Shown here piece by piece: positions 8,975 through 16,863 of a DNA stretch of 64,000 bases; position 1 is the stretch's first letter, and each line of letters starts with the position of its first letter. The stretch comes from JADCRZ01 sp037718865 (GTDB lineage Bacteria > Bacteroidota > Bacteroidia > Chitinophagales > Chitinophagaceae): assembly GCA_037718865.1 (NCBI GenBank), contig JBBJMP010000006.1, positions 1-64,000 on the forward strand, written 5' to 3'. Under the pieces are notes generated by a model. The model made no database searches, had not been told where the DNA came from, and saw nothing but the letters and a program-made list of their open reading frames with translations. A program made the position numbers and the translations under genes.

Positions 8975-9751
8975 ATGGATCTAAAGATACAACATCACCT
9001 TTTTGTGGTTGGAGGTGCAACAAGCGGCTTTGGAAGAGCTATTGCAGAGTTACTGGTAAGTGAAGGCGCCGAAATCATAGCCGTAGCAAGGAACCGGGAA
9101 CAATTAGAAGAGCTCCAATTATCTTTTCCTGGTCAGGTTGAAATCATTTCCGGTGATATTACCCGGCAGGAAGTTATAAAAAACATCACTGAAATTGTAA
9201 GCAGCAGGCAGTTGCATGGTATCCTGGTAAATGCCGGTGGGCCACCAGCTATGACCGTTCTTGACTCAAAACTGGAGGACTGGGATCAGGCTTACCGGAC
9301 GGTGCTCCGTTGGAAAGTAGACCTGACACAAAACCTGGTATCACAAATGATGCAGAATAACTATGGACGGATTTTATTTATAGAAAGCGCATCGGTTAAA
9401 CAACCAATGGAAAATCTGGTGTTGAGTACCTCGTTCCGGTTGGCTGCAGTGGGATACGTAAAAACGTTGAGTCAGGAAATTGGTCCATATGGAATAACCG
9501 TTAACGTGTTAGCTCCAGGTTATCATGACACTGCAGCTATGAACAGGATTGTTGAAAAGAAAAAACAACAAACTGGCGTATCAGAGATTGAAGCGAGAAA
9601 CGAGTTTATAAAAACTACCAGAGTAGGATTTATAGGTGATGCAAAAGACCTGGCCTCGTTGGCAGCCTGGTTGTTATCACCCCATAGCCGGTATCTGACC
9701 GGTCAAACTTTAAGTGTAGACGGAGGGACAATAAAAGGAATTATGGGCTAG
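8975..9751 (+). CDS. SDR family protein lacking the usual YxxxK
   Basis: A 258-residue Rossmann-fold SDR protein with the N-terminal GGATSGFGRAIAELL cofactor site, NAGGPPAM in place of the NAG motif, and the C-terminal GYLTGQ-like stretch YLTGQTLSVDGGT. At the position of the catalytic YxxxK the sequence reads STSFR (ESASVKQPMENLVLSTSFR). I know similar Tyr-less SDRs annotated as 3-oxoacyl-ACP reductase-like, so it may not be a standard reductase. An in-frame GTG at 8957 is possible, but the ATG at 8975 fits the family N-terminus better. Confidence 0.83.
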   Translation: MDLKIQHHLFVVGGATSGFGRAIAELLVSEGAEIIAVARNREQLEELQLSFPGQVEIISGDITRQEVIKNITEIVSSRQLHGILVNAGGPPAMTVLDSKLEDWDQAYRTVLRWKVDLTQNLVSQMMQNNYGRILFIESASVKQPMENLVLSTSFRLAAVGYVKTLSQEIGPYGITVNVLAPGYHDTAAMNRIVEKKKQQTGVSEIEARNEFIKTTRVGFIGDAKDLASLAAWLLSPHSRYLTGQTLSVDGGTIKGIMG

Positions 9752-9772
9752 TTAAGACATTATTTTGTGCTT

Positions 9773-9833
9773 CTTTGCGGGTTTTAACCACAAAGAGCCT
9801 CGAAGGTTCCACGAACAAGCCACAAAGAGATTG
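9773..9833. repeat. Intergenic CACAAAG-type repeat, copy 1
   Basis: The spacer after the SDR gene contains CTTTGCGG and CCACAAAG as an inverted pair (9773-9780 and 9788-9795), followed by CACAAAGAGCC, CGAAGG and a further CCACAAAGAG. A closely similar arrangement occurs at 62972-63063, including the shared stretch CACAAAGAGCC. This is a dispersed intergenic repeat family of unknown function. Confidence 0.6.
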
Positions 9834-9871
9834 ACTTTTTTATTTGATCTGTTCAAATTAATACTCAACGG

Positions 9872-10465
9872 CTATTCAGCTTCTGCAACTACCTCTTTCA
9901 CTTCAGGAATCATTCTTTTCATCATACCTTCTATTCCGGCTTTTAAGGTTATCATGGAAGATGGACATCCGGAGCAGGATCCCTGCAGCATCAGGTTAAC
10001 CACACCTTCATTATAACTTTTAAATTGAATTGCACCGCCATCCATTTCTACAGCCGGCTTAACATAATTTTCCAGTAATTCTTTAATACGTTTTACCACA
10101 TCATCGTCATCAGCGTCAATAACATTACCATCCGTTTGAGAAAAAGTAATGTCTTCTTCATTTACAACATCTTTACCTTCTTCCAGGTATTCTTTCAAAA
10201 ATTGACGGATCGCAGGGATTACATCCTGCCAGTCCGTGTCGGGCGTTTTTGTTAATGTAACAAAGTTGCTTGCTATAAAAACGCTTTTTATAAATGGGAA
10301 ACCAAACAATTCGTTGGCCAGGGGAGAGGCTTTGGCGCTGATAACATCCGGAAAGTCGATACTCTTTCCCGGATAAAGTAACTTATTCGCTACAAATTTC
10401 ATTGTCTCCGGATTAGGAGTCATCTCAGTGTAGATACTGATTACCGGATTACCTGTTTTAATCAT
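9872..10465 (-). CDS. NfuA/NifU-like iron-sulfur cluster scaffold
   Basis: A 197-residue Nfu-type protein. The N-terminal Nfu domain (ISIYTEMTPNPETMKFVANK, PLANELFGFPFIKSVFI) is joined by an acidic linker to a C-terminal NifU domain with the CxxC cluster ligand GSCSGCPSS and the lead-in VKPAVEMDGG. It would carry or transfer 4Fe-4S clusters to client proteins in the cytoplasm. It is a single-gene unit with no isc/suf genes nearby. Confidence 0.92.
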   Translation of the reverse strand: MIKTGNPVISIYTEMTPNPETMKFVANKLLYPGKSIDFPDVISAKASPLANELFGFPFIKSVFIASNFVTLTKTPDTDWQDVIPAIRQFLKEYLEEGKDVVNEEDITFSQTDGNVIDADDDDVVKRIKELLENYVKPAVEMDGGAIQFKSYNEGVVNLMLQGSCSGCPSSMITLKAGIEGMMKRMIPEVKEVVAEAE

Positions 10466-10538
10466 AATTCACACATTTATACACAAAAATAACAATAAAA
10501 TTGTTAGCTTGTTTGATACGATAAAAGAAAGAGAACCC

Positions 10539-10931
10539 TTAGTGATTACAATCGTTTGTATGACAATGATCCGCTTTCCTGCACATTCTGTAATTCAAGT
10601 AATGCGCATATACAATGCCTGAGACCGCAGGTATCAGAAACCACATTTGCCAGTTATGCCACTCCTGCTTTGCAAAAAGCAGCAATATGCCTGCACAAAA
10701 AATGATCAATGGCAAAAGGCTGTGATGATGTTTCCGGTAACCATGAGACAATGTATAGCTTCCAATGAGTAACGCAAGAGAAATCATGAAATATTCAAAC
10801 GAAATGTTGTCAATGATGTTAATACCAAAGACAGGGAGGCTTGTTAAGAGGAATGGCAGCACGGCGCAATGTATGGCACATGCCAGTGAGGTAGTTATTC
10901 CAAGTGCGTCCCAATTGAATCTTGATCCCAT
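10539..10931 (-). CDS. MerC domain membrane protein
   Basis: A 130-residue protein with about four membrane segments of the MerC family. Its hallmark start is NWDALGITTSLACAIHCAVLP, where the two Cys sit in the first membrane helix. The C-terminus is Cys/His-rich (CRKADHCHTNDCNH), suggesting metal binding. Despite the name, Bacteroidota MerC proteins lack mer operons. Its promoter region holds the 25-bp palindrome shared with the divergent sco-fur operon, which suggests metal-responsive control. The open frame begins upstream at 11021, but that would run through the palindrome, so the ATG at 10931 is chosen. Confidence 0.85.
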   Translation of the reverse strand: MGSRFNWDALGITTSLACAIHCAVLPFLLTSLPVFGINIIDNISFEYFMISLALLIGSYTLSHGYRKHHHSLLPLIIFCAGILLLFAKQEWHNWQMWFLIPAVSGIVYAHYLNYRMCRKADHCHTNDCNH

Positions 10932-10957
10932 ATAAGAATACAAATTGTAAAGATATG

Positions 10958-10982
10958 CCATTTGCAACTTAGTTGCAAATGG
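10958..10982. promoter_or_regulatory. Perfect 25-bp palindrome, probable Fur-family operator
   Basis: Twelve bases (CCATTTGCAACT) are repeated in inverted form around a single central T. The core half-site TTTGCAACT resembles Fur/Zur-type boxes, which are AT-rich inverted repeats around one base. It sits 27 bp upstream of the merC start and 68 bp upstream of the divergent sco gene, in an operon whose last gene encodes a Fur-family regulator. Autoregulation is the likely role. Confidence 0.78.
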
Positions 10983-11030
10983 TTTACGGAGATTTAAATT
11001 TACGAGCATTTGAAGCAACACATTGTAAAT

Positions 11031-11044
11031 TTGCGTTAATGCAA
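11031..11044. promoter_or_regulatory. Second, imperfect TTGC/GCAA inverted repeat before sco
   Basis: TTGCGTTAATGCAA matches its own reverse complement at 12 of 14 positions and ends five bases before the sco start codon. It shares the TTGC/GCAA arms of the 25-bp palindrome 50 bp away and could be a weaker site for the same regulator. A TAAATTTG sequence fitting the Bacteroidota -7 element TAnnTTTG overlaps it (11026-11033). Confidence 0.4.
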
Positions 11045-11049
11045 TAATT

Positions 11050-11706
11050 ATGAAAAAAAAGGGGTTATTCTATACCGGGTTTTTTATTGTTCTTGTTGCT
11101 GGTTTTCTTTTTGCTCTAAAGCAAGTAATACCGGGATTTGGCGAAGTGAACCTCCCTGTGATCAGCCATGTACAACCTTTCAGCTTTACAAACCAACATG
11201 GTAAAAAGATTACCGAAAAGGAAGTTAGCGGTAAGGTTTATGTAGCTGAATACTTTTTTACAACTTGTAAGGGTGTTTGTCCGAAGATGAACAGAAATAT
11301 GAAATTGATATATAATGAATTCAATAAAGAAAAAGATTTTCTTATTTTGTCGCATACGGTCGATCCGGATATTGATGGTGTAAGCAGGTTGAAGAGATAT
11401 GGTGATTCGTTAGGTATCAGTTCGGGAAATTGGTATTTGCTTACCGGAAGAAAAGATAGCTTGTATTATGCGGCAAGGGTAAGTTATATTTTGGATGACC
11501 CGAAAAACATGAATGACAAAATAGAAGACCAGTTTATACATACCCAGTTTTTTGCCCTTGTGGATAAAAAGGGCAGGGTTAGAAAGATCTATGACGGTTT
11601 GAAAAAGGAGGAAATTACTGAACTGACAAGAGATATCTATAAATTACTAGGAGAAAAAACAAATACTGCTGCAGTCAGATACTCGCTTATTACCAATTCT
11701 GAATGA
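11050..11706 (+). CDS. SCO1/SenC family copper-binding thioredoxin-fold protein
   Basis: A 218-residue protein with an N-terminal membrane anchor or signal (LFYTGFFIVLVAGFLFAL) and a SCO fold. The copper-binding CxxxC is FFTTCKGVCPKMN, and the distal His lies in DQFIHTQFFALVDK. SCO proteins help assemble the CuA centre of cytochrome oxidase or act as thiol-disulfide factors in the envelope. It is the first gene of an operon with a Fur-family regulator 9 bp downstream, under a probable Fur operator, which suggests response to metal supply. Confidence 0.9.
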   Translation: MKKKGLFYTGFFIVLVAGFLFALKQVIPGFGEVNLPVISHVQPFSFTNQHGKKITEKEVSGKVYVAEYFFTTCKGVCPKMNRNMKLIYNEFNKEKDFLILSHTVDPDIDGVSRLKRYGDSLGISSGNWYLLTGRKDSLYYAARVSYILDDPKNMNDKIEDQFIHTQFFALVDKKGRVRKIYDGLKKEEITELTRDIYKLLGEKTNTAAVRYSLITNSE

Positions 11707-11715
11707 TACTTAAAT

Positions 11716-12150
11716 ATGGAGAAGCAGGTAAATTATATTTTAAAACGTAACCAGTTGAGTGTTACGGGAAGCCGTAAAAAGATATTGGAGCTGTTCTTGG
11801 ATAATAACGGGGCCTTGGCCCATGGAGATATAGAAAAAAAAACGGGTGAAAAATTTGACCGGGTAACGGTATATCGTACCCTTCAATCTTTTCTGGATAA
11901 AGGCATAATACATAGTATTCCAACTGCAGACAATTCGATACGATATGCATTGTGTAAAGATGAGTGTACGGAAGGCCACCATCACGACAATCATATTCAT
12001 TTCATTTGCAAAATCTGTAGTGAGACCACCTGCATGGACGATGTACACCTTCCGGTTATAACTTTACCTAAAGGCTTTAAAGGCGATCAGATTGAAGTCG
12101 TTGTTAGCGGAAAATGTAAACATTGTAAGGAAATGGAGCTTATAAAGTAG
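11716..12150 (+). CDS. Fur-family metalloregulator
   Basis: A 144-residue transcriptional regulator of the Fur/Zur/PerR family. The winged helix contains FDRVTVYRTLQSFLDKGII. The metal-binding part has HHHDNHIHFICKICSETTC and a C-terminal CKHCKE, giving two CxxC pairs for structural zinc. Which metal or signal it senses is not certain. It probably binds the palindrome upstream of sco and merC and so controls its own operon. A terminator follows 72 bp after the stop. Confidence 0.9.
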   Translation: MEKQVNYILKRNQLSVTGSRKKILELFLDNNGALAHGDIEKKTGEKFDRVTVYRTLQSFLDKGIIHSIPTADNSIRYALCKDECTEGHHHDNHIHFICKICSETTCMDDVHLPVITLPKGFKGDQIEVVVSGKCKHCKEMELIK

Positions 12151-12221
12151 TACAGGGCCTACTAGGGTTAATATGAATAACTTTAGCCAATAACCCATCC
12201 ATTAATTAAACCTGTAAAAAT

Positions 12222-12251
12222 AAAGCCCCGATGTAGACACACCGGGACTTT
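12222..12251. terminator. Bidirectional stem-loop terminator
   Basis: AAAGCCCCG and CGGGACTTT pair with one G-T mismatch around a 12-base loop. T-rich runs lie on both outer sides, so it can end both the sco-fur operon (plus strand) and pepF (minus strand), which converge here. Confidence 0.7.
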
Positions 12252-12362
12252 TGGTTAAGGCTCTGATTAGTAGCTATTTTGAATAAATAATTTCAAGATT
12301 ACAAATATACGGTCTGCCCGGAACACTAACAACTAAACCATATACCACTTTAGTAGTAATTT

Positions 12363-14087
12363 TTAATGGATTAACACTTCCAACTGTTGCTGCACAAAAT
12401 CCATTAACTGTTTTATGTGCCGCGCAGATAGATCAAATTTCAAGCCAGCTGTTTCATAGAGTTCAGGTAATGTCTTCGTTCCGCCCAATTTTAGCGCATT
12501 TACGTAATTATCCAGGGCGATTTCTTTATTTTCCTTAAATTGTTTCCACATACCTATAGCACCAAGCTGAGCTATACCATATTCAATATAGTAAAAGGGC
12601 ACCTCAAACAGGTGAAGTTGACGCTGCCAGGAATAGCGCCGGTATGCTTCTAATCCGCTCCAATTTATACTTGTGGTTGAAAATTCATCCAGTATTGCCA
12701 TCCATGTATCATTTCGCTCTTCTGTTGAGTGTTCCGGGTTTTGATAAATCCAGTGTTGAAATTTGTCGACGGTGGCAATCCATGGAAAGATAGTGATCAC
12801 GCGCTCCAGCTGGTGTTCTTTAGCTCTTTGCAGCTCCTCTTCGTTGTCAAAAAACGTTTTCCAGTGTTCCATGCTAAAAAGTTCCATAGCCATGCTGGCA
12901 ACTTCCGCAATTTCCATCGGGTATTCCTTGAAAGAACTTAATTCAAGATCATGAGCTAAAAAAGAATGCACTGCGTGCCCGACTTCATGAACCATTGTAG
13001 TTACGTCGTGCATTTGACCTGCTGCATTCATAAAAATAAAGGGCGCACCCGATTCAGCTAGCGGACAATTGTAACCTCCGGGAGCTTTGCCTTTTCGGCT
13101 TTCCAGGTCGAGGTGTCCGATGGCCCTCATTTTTTTCAAACATTCACCGAAAAATGGCCTTAGCTGGTTAAAACAGGCAACAGACTTCTCAATCAGCTGT
13201 TCACTATCGGTAAAAGGGTTTAAAGGATTTACTCCGGCCGGCTCTGCTTCGGTATCCCAGGGGCGAAGCGTTTCCAATCCCAATCTTTTCCGCTTATTGT
13301 CATAAATCAGGTTTACCAGCGGCAGCACGTGCTGTTTAACTGCTTCATGAAACAGGTAACAATCCTGCGGGGTATAGTCGAACCGGCCCATTTCTACAAA
13401 TTTGTAATCACGGTAATTTGCAAACCCGGCATTTAAAGCTGTCTGGTTCCTTTTTTGGATCAACTGAGAGTACAAACCATTAAGCATATCTTTATCCTGC
13501 CACCTTCGATCAAGTATTTTGCGGTAAACTTCTTCCCGTAGTAAGCGATCATGATGTTCCAGGAATTTCGCAGCCTGTTGTAAAGTGTACTCCTGACCGT
13601 TTACCTCTACCGTCATTTTACCAGAGATTACACCATACTGTTGGGCCAGTACGCTAAGTTCTGCTTGCAATGGAATGTTTTCCTCCCTGAACAATTCAAT
13701 GTTTTTTCTTACCGAGCGCAGGTAAGTAAAATATTTGTCCGGGCTTAAATCACTGACAAAGGGAGAAGAAATCAGTTTTTTATTTAATTTGTCTGCATAA
13801 GGCTGAATATGAGGCTGAATCTGCAGCACAAAATAAGTAAACGCTTCCTCGAGCGCCTTATTTTCGGTATCACAGGTCATCCGGATCTGTCGCCAGCAGG
13901 CATCTTCACTTATTATTGCTTCAAGTTCGCTGGAATCTTTCATCCAGTGTTCAAGGTCAATTCTTGATTCAATACTTCTGTTCAGCAAATCCTTAAAAAA
14001 CGGTTCAAGGTGTTCCCAGTCGGTAATGGTGAATTCGCGGGGAACAAAATGTCTTTCCAGCTTTTGTATATCGGCACTATAAGTCAT
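12363..14087 (-). CDS. M3 family oligoendopeptidase (PepF-like)
   Basis: A 574-residue zinc metallopeptidase that degrades oligopeptides, probably in the cytoplasm as no signal peptide is seen. The zinc motif HEVGHAVHSF gives HExxH, followed by EIAEVASMAMELFSMEHW with the third ligand Glu. The C-terminal YIEYGIAQLGAIGMW is typical of the M3B group. Length is normal. It is in line with the DUF5606 gene 18 bp upstream and probably cotranscribed with it. Confidence 0.93.
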   Translation of the reverse strand: MTYSADIQKLERHFVPREFTITDWEHLEPFFKDLLNRSIESRIDLEHWMKDSSELEAIISEDACWRQIRMTCDTENKALEEAFTYFVLQIQPHIQPYADKLNKKLISSPFVSDLSPDKYFTYLRSVRKNIELFREENIPLQAELSVLAQQYGVISGKMTVEVNGQEYTLQQAAKFLEHHDRLLREEVYRKILDRRWQDKDMLNGLYSQLIQKRNQTALNAGFANYRDYKFVEMGRFDYTPQDCYLFHEAVKQHVLPLVNLIYDNKRKRLGLETLRPWDTEAEPAGVNPLNPFTDSEQLIEKSVACFNQLRPFFGECLKKMRAIGHLDLESRKGKAPGGYNCPLAESGAPFIFMNAAGQMHDVTTMVHEVGHAVHSFLAHDLELSSFKEYPMEIAEVASMAMELFSMEHWKTFFDNEEELQRAKEHQLERVITIFPWIATVDKFQHWIYQNPEHSTEERNDTWMAILDEFSTTSINWSGLEAYRRYSWQRQLHLFEVPFYYIEYGIAQLGAIGMWKQFKENKEIALDNYVNALKLGGTKTLPELYETAGLKFDLSARHIKQLMDFVQQQLEVLIH

Positions 14088-14105
14088 AAATGCAGTAGGT
14101 GATAA

Positions 14106-14597
14106 TTATAGATCGCGGGGCTGCAGAGAAGTATCGCCGCCAGTATTTTCAACGGTTTGCCCTTCAACGGCTTCCCCGGCATTTTCTTCAATCTTAACCA
14201 CTTCCTTTCCAGGAGATTCGCTGATTTTAAATTCAACTTTATTCCTAAGGATGTCGAACCACTTAATCATTTTTTTCATATCGCTGGTATAGACCCTGTC
14301 AAAATCCAGATCCGGATAAACAGACTGAAAGTATTTTTTTACTGAAGCGTTATTTTTGGTATCCGGCACATCCTCGTTGCTTTGTTCCATTGACTTAAAA
14401 ATATCAACAAGGTTGGTATTTTCCTTTACGGTAAACACTTCAATGCTTTCTAGATGCGAGAAATTGTGAATGCGGCTGGCTACAAATTTGGTAGTATTGT
14501 CATCCAGCGACCTCACAATAGCTCCGTCGGTTTTACTGCTCAGCAATTCAAATAAACCGTTCAACCCGGTTATAGCCACAATCTTATTATATTCCAT
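14106..14597 (-). CDS. DUF5606 domain protein
   Basis: A 163-residue cytoplasmic protein starting MEYNKIVAITGLNGLFELLS and containing TDGAIVRSLDD, VKKYFQSVYPDLDFDRVY and MKKMIKWFDIL. These match the DUF5606 family, known to me from Bacteroidota, whose function is unknown. The last 40 residues are acidic and low in complexity. It is the upstream partner of pepF (18 bp gap). Confidence 0.82.
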   Translation of the reverse strand: MEYNKIVAITGLNGLFELLSSKTDGAIVRSLDDNTTKFVASRIHNFSHLESIEVFTVKENTNLVDIFKSMEQSNEDVPDTKNNASVKKYFQSVYPDLDFDRVYTSDMKKMIKWFDILRNKVEFKISESPGKEVVKIEENAGEAVEGQTVENTGGDTSLQPRDL

Positions 14598-14631
14598 ACT
14601 TTGATTAACATTTAAAGGACGTGCAAGATAA

Positions 14632-14671
14632 TGTAAATGTGCAAATATGCAGATGTGCGAATTTGTGAATG
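14632..14671. repeat. Degenerate TGTGCGAA-type intergenic repeat
   Basis: Short tandem, imperfect units (ATGTGCAAATATGCAGATGTGCGAATTTGTGAATG when read in pieces of about 7-8 bases) lie upstream of the DUF5606 gene. Related units occur near 20001-20094, 20949, 27500 and 33770, always at gene ends or starts. Confidence 0.6.
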
Positions 14672-14775
14672 GAGGAAATCAGGATGCCGAAAGTTTTATA
14701 CTGCTCTATCGTCCAATGTAGGCGCTATATTTGACAAATGGAGATACCCATTAAACAGCCCTAAACATACTAGCT

Positions 14776-15345
14776 TTGAGTGAATGGATCTTAATTGAAC
14801 AACTTAAGCAAAAAGATGAATCTGCCTTCAAAACTATTGTAGAGACATGGCAGGATATGGTCTTCAATACTGCTATCGGCATTGTTCAAAATACAGAAGA
14901 TGCGGAAGACGTAGCACAGGAAGTATTTCTACAGGTTTATGAATCAGTAGCTACATTCAAAGGAGAATCAAAATTTTCTACCTGGCTTTACCGGATCACT
15001 ATTACGAAAGCAATGGATCATATCCGCAAAAAGAAAAGAAAAAAGCGGTTTGCGTTTATTCAAAGTCTTTTCGGCATGGACAATGAAGTATTGCATGATC
15101 CGCCAGATTTTCATCACCCAGGGATAAGTATGGATAATAAAGAGCGCGCCGCCATTTTATTTAGAGCAATAGGCAAGTTGCCTGAGAACCAAAAGATTGC
15201 ATTTACATTACATAAGATGGAAGGATTGAGTTACCAGGAGGTGAGCCAGGTAATGAATACAACCGTGTCGTCGGTTGAATCACTGCTGCACCGGGCGAAA
15301 AATAATTTGAAAAAGAACCTGCAGGGGTATTACGAAAATTTTTAA
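14776..15345 (+). CDS. ECF-type sigma-70 family factor
   Basis: A 189-residue extracytoplasmic-function sigma factor that would direct RNA polymerase to a small regulon. Region 2 spans about residues 20-90, with NTEDAEDVAQEVFLQVYESV and FSTWLYRITITKAMDHIRK. Region 4 contains LPENQKIAFTLHKMEGLSYQEVSQVM and VSSVESLLHRAKNNLKK. The start is TTG; the next in-frame ATG would remove part of region 2. It heads a four-gene cluster with a small membrane protein and two Spy/CnrX-like envelope proteins, suggesting regulation by membrane anti-sigma control. Confidence 0.9.
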   Translation: MSEWILIEQLKQKDESAFKTIVETWQDMVFNTAIGIVQNTEDAEDVAQEVFLQVYESVATFKGESKFSTWLYRITITKAMDHIRKKKRKKRFAFIQSLFGMDNEVLHDPPDFHHPGISMDNKERAAILFRAIGKLPENQKIAFTLHKMEGLSYQEVSQVMNTTVSSVESLLHRAKNNLKKNLQGYYENF

Positions 15346-15389
15346 TGATTCCACAAGTTTTATACATTTAACACGTCTAAAAGGTTGTT

Positions 15390-15725
15390 ATGCAAAGTAA
15401 AAAAGATATAGAAAGGGAAGTGGAAAAAACATTAAACAGCCTCGAGGGTATGCGGCCAGCTACTCCGGGGCCATTCTTTTTTACCCGCCTTCAATCGCAT
15501 TTACACAAAGCAGAACTTAATATCTGGGAAAGAATCAGTGTTTTTATAGCCAGGCCAACTATAGCCATGGCAGTCGTTCTTGCTGTTGTACTCATGAATA
15601 CCGTTGTCTTTTTTAAACACGATGAAACAGCTCCATCAATAGCTGAGCAGCAAACGGAGCAGCAGTACGAAGATTTTTCCCTGGCCGACAATGCTTTTTA
15701 TGATTATGAAAACCTGGAACCTTAA
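15390..15725 (+). CDS. Small single-pass membrane protein, probable anti-sigma factor
   Basis: A 111-residue protein with a charged cytoplasmic N-terminal half (IEREVEKTLNSLEGMRPATPGPFFFTRLQ), one membrane segment around residues 50-70 (PTIAMAVVLAVVLMNTVVFF) and a short acidic periplasmic tail. I see no standard zinc-binding anti-sigma motif. Its place 44 bp after an ECF sigma gene, and TAATG overlap with the next gene, make it the best anti-sigma candidate. Confidence 0.6.
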   Translation: MQSKKDIEREVEKTLNSLEGMRPATPGPFFFTRLQSHLHKAELNIWERISVFIARPTIAMAVVLAVVLMNTVVFFKHDETAPSIAEQQTEQQYEDFSLADNAFYDYENLEP

Positions 15726-16249
15726 TGCATAGCGTATTGAACAATAAGTTGCTTCTTTTTATTGTTGCTGTTCTTCTTCTTGCCAATATTGCTATGTTGA
15801 TTTTTTTTGTCGGCATGAAAGATGCCAGTCACAAAAATCATCGTAATGATAGGTCAAAATCGCCGATAAGCGTTTTCCTGGAGAAAGAAGTAGGATTTAA
15901 CCAGGAGCAAATGGCAAGTTATGAGGCACTCCGGCAGCAAAATCGTCAGAAGATGAAGCCTTTGTTTGAGGATATCCGTGTAGCCAAGATCCAATTTTAC
16001 CAACTCCTGCGCCATTCGGCTTTTGATACTTCCCTGCTGAACCGGGCAGCCCTTACAATCGGCGAAAAGCAGAAAAATATAGATCTGCAGGCTTTTCAGA
16101 ATTTTAGAGCAATCAGGTCATTGTGCAGTCCTGAGCAGCAGTTAAAATATGATTTGCTGGTGCCCGGTGTAATCGAAAAAATGTGGTTCTCGGAAAGAAA
16201 AGGAAATTCAAGGCAAAAAGAAGACAGTCTCAAAAATAAAAATAGCTGA
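15725..16249 (+). CDS. Membrane-anchored Spy/CnrX-like periplasmic sensor
   Basis: A 174-residue protein with an N-terminal anchor (LLLFIVAVLLLANIAMLIFF) and a periplasmic helical domain carrying FLEKEVGFNQEQMASYEALR and CSPEQQLKYDLL. These resemble the LTxxQ-type helices of the CpxP/Spy/CnrX group (periplasmic heavy-metal sensors or chaperones). Its ATG overlaps the previous stop (TAATG), suggesting coupled translation. Together with the sigma factor and small membrane protein it resembles the CnrY-CnrX-CnrH metal sensing unit; this is inferred from layout. Confidence 0.65.
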   Translation: MHSVLNNKLLLFIVAVLLLANIAMLIFFVGMKDASHKNHRNDRSKSPISVFLEKEVGFNQEQMASYEALRQQNRQKMKPLFEDIRVAKIQFYQLLRHSAFDTSLLNRAALTIGEKQKNIDLQAFQNFRAIRSLCSPEQQLKYDLLVPGVIEKMWFSERKGNSRQKEDSLKNKNS

Positions 16250-16326
16250 GTGGGACTGTAGCATTCTAAAGCAAATATTTCCCGGTTAAAGCGGGAATTC
16301 TATTGTAAAATTAAAAAATCATAAAA

Positions 16327-16710
16327 ATGAAAATCAAGATTGTCTTAGCAGGTATGATGATGTTTGCATTTGCGCTGGGTTCTTATGCCCAGGATGGGGG
16401 GGGACAACGCCGGACGGCAGAAGAACGTACTAAACGTGCTGTTGATACGATTACCTCCGTATTTAAGCTGGATCAGGCGCAACAGACTCAAACTCAGACA
16501 GCGTTTATGGATTATAATAAAGCCATGGACAAATTGAGGGAGTCTATGCAAGGTGGTACACGTCCGGACAGGTCGGAATATGAAAAGTTAATCACTGAGC
16601 GCGACGAAAAGCTGAAAAAAGTTTTATCGGCCGATCAGTTTAAGAAATATAAAGATGAAGTTGAGCCCGCTATGCGCACACGCAGACAAGGCGGAGGCGG
16701 AAATAATTAA
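16327..16710 (+). CDS. Secreted Spy-like small helical protein
   Basis: A 127-residue exported protein with a clear signal peptide (MKIKIVLAGMMMFAFALGSYAQ) and a helical charged body with TITSVFKLDQAQQTQTQTAFM and KVLSADQFKKYKDEVEP, similar to the paired LTxxQ motifs of Spy/CpxP periplasmic chaperones. The C-terminus is Gly/Arg-rich. It lies 77 bp after the CnrX-like gene and is followed by a strong terminator, so it is the last gene of the sigma-factor cluster and may be its effector. Confidence 0.7.
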   Translation: MKIKIVLAGMMMFAFALGSYAQDGGGQRRTAEERTKRAVDTITSVFKLDQAQQTQTQTAFMDYNKAMDKLRESMQGGTRPDRSEYEKLITERDEKLKKVLSADQFKKYKDEVEPAMRTRRQGGGGNN

Positions 16711-16732
16711 TTGAAAAACCACTATCCAAAAG

Positions 16733-16757
16733 CCCCGGCCAGCCGGGGTATTTTTTT
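16733..16757 (+). terminator. Rho-independent-like terminator
   Basis: A seven-base perfect GC stem (CCCCGGC / GCCGGGG) with a two-base gap is followed by TA and seven T. It ends the sigma-factor cluster, 22 bp after the last stop codon. Confidence 0.85.
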
Positions 16758-16863
16758 GCCCTATCCATTGTTAATTATTAGCACGAAAACTAGTCGTTAT
16801 GCCAGAATATGAGTGGAGCAATTCTGTAAGCATCTTCAAAATCCGAATAGCCTTGTGAGATGG

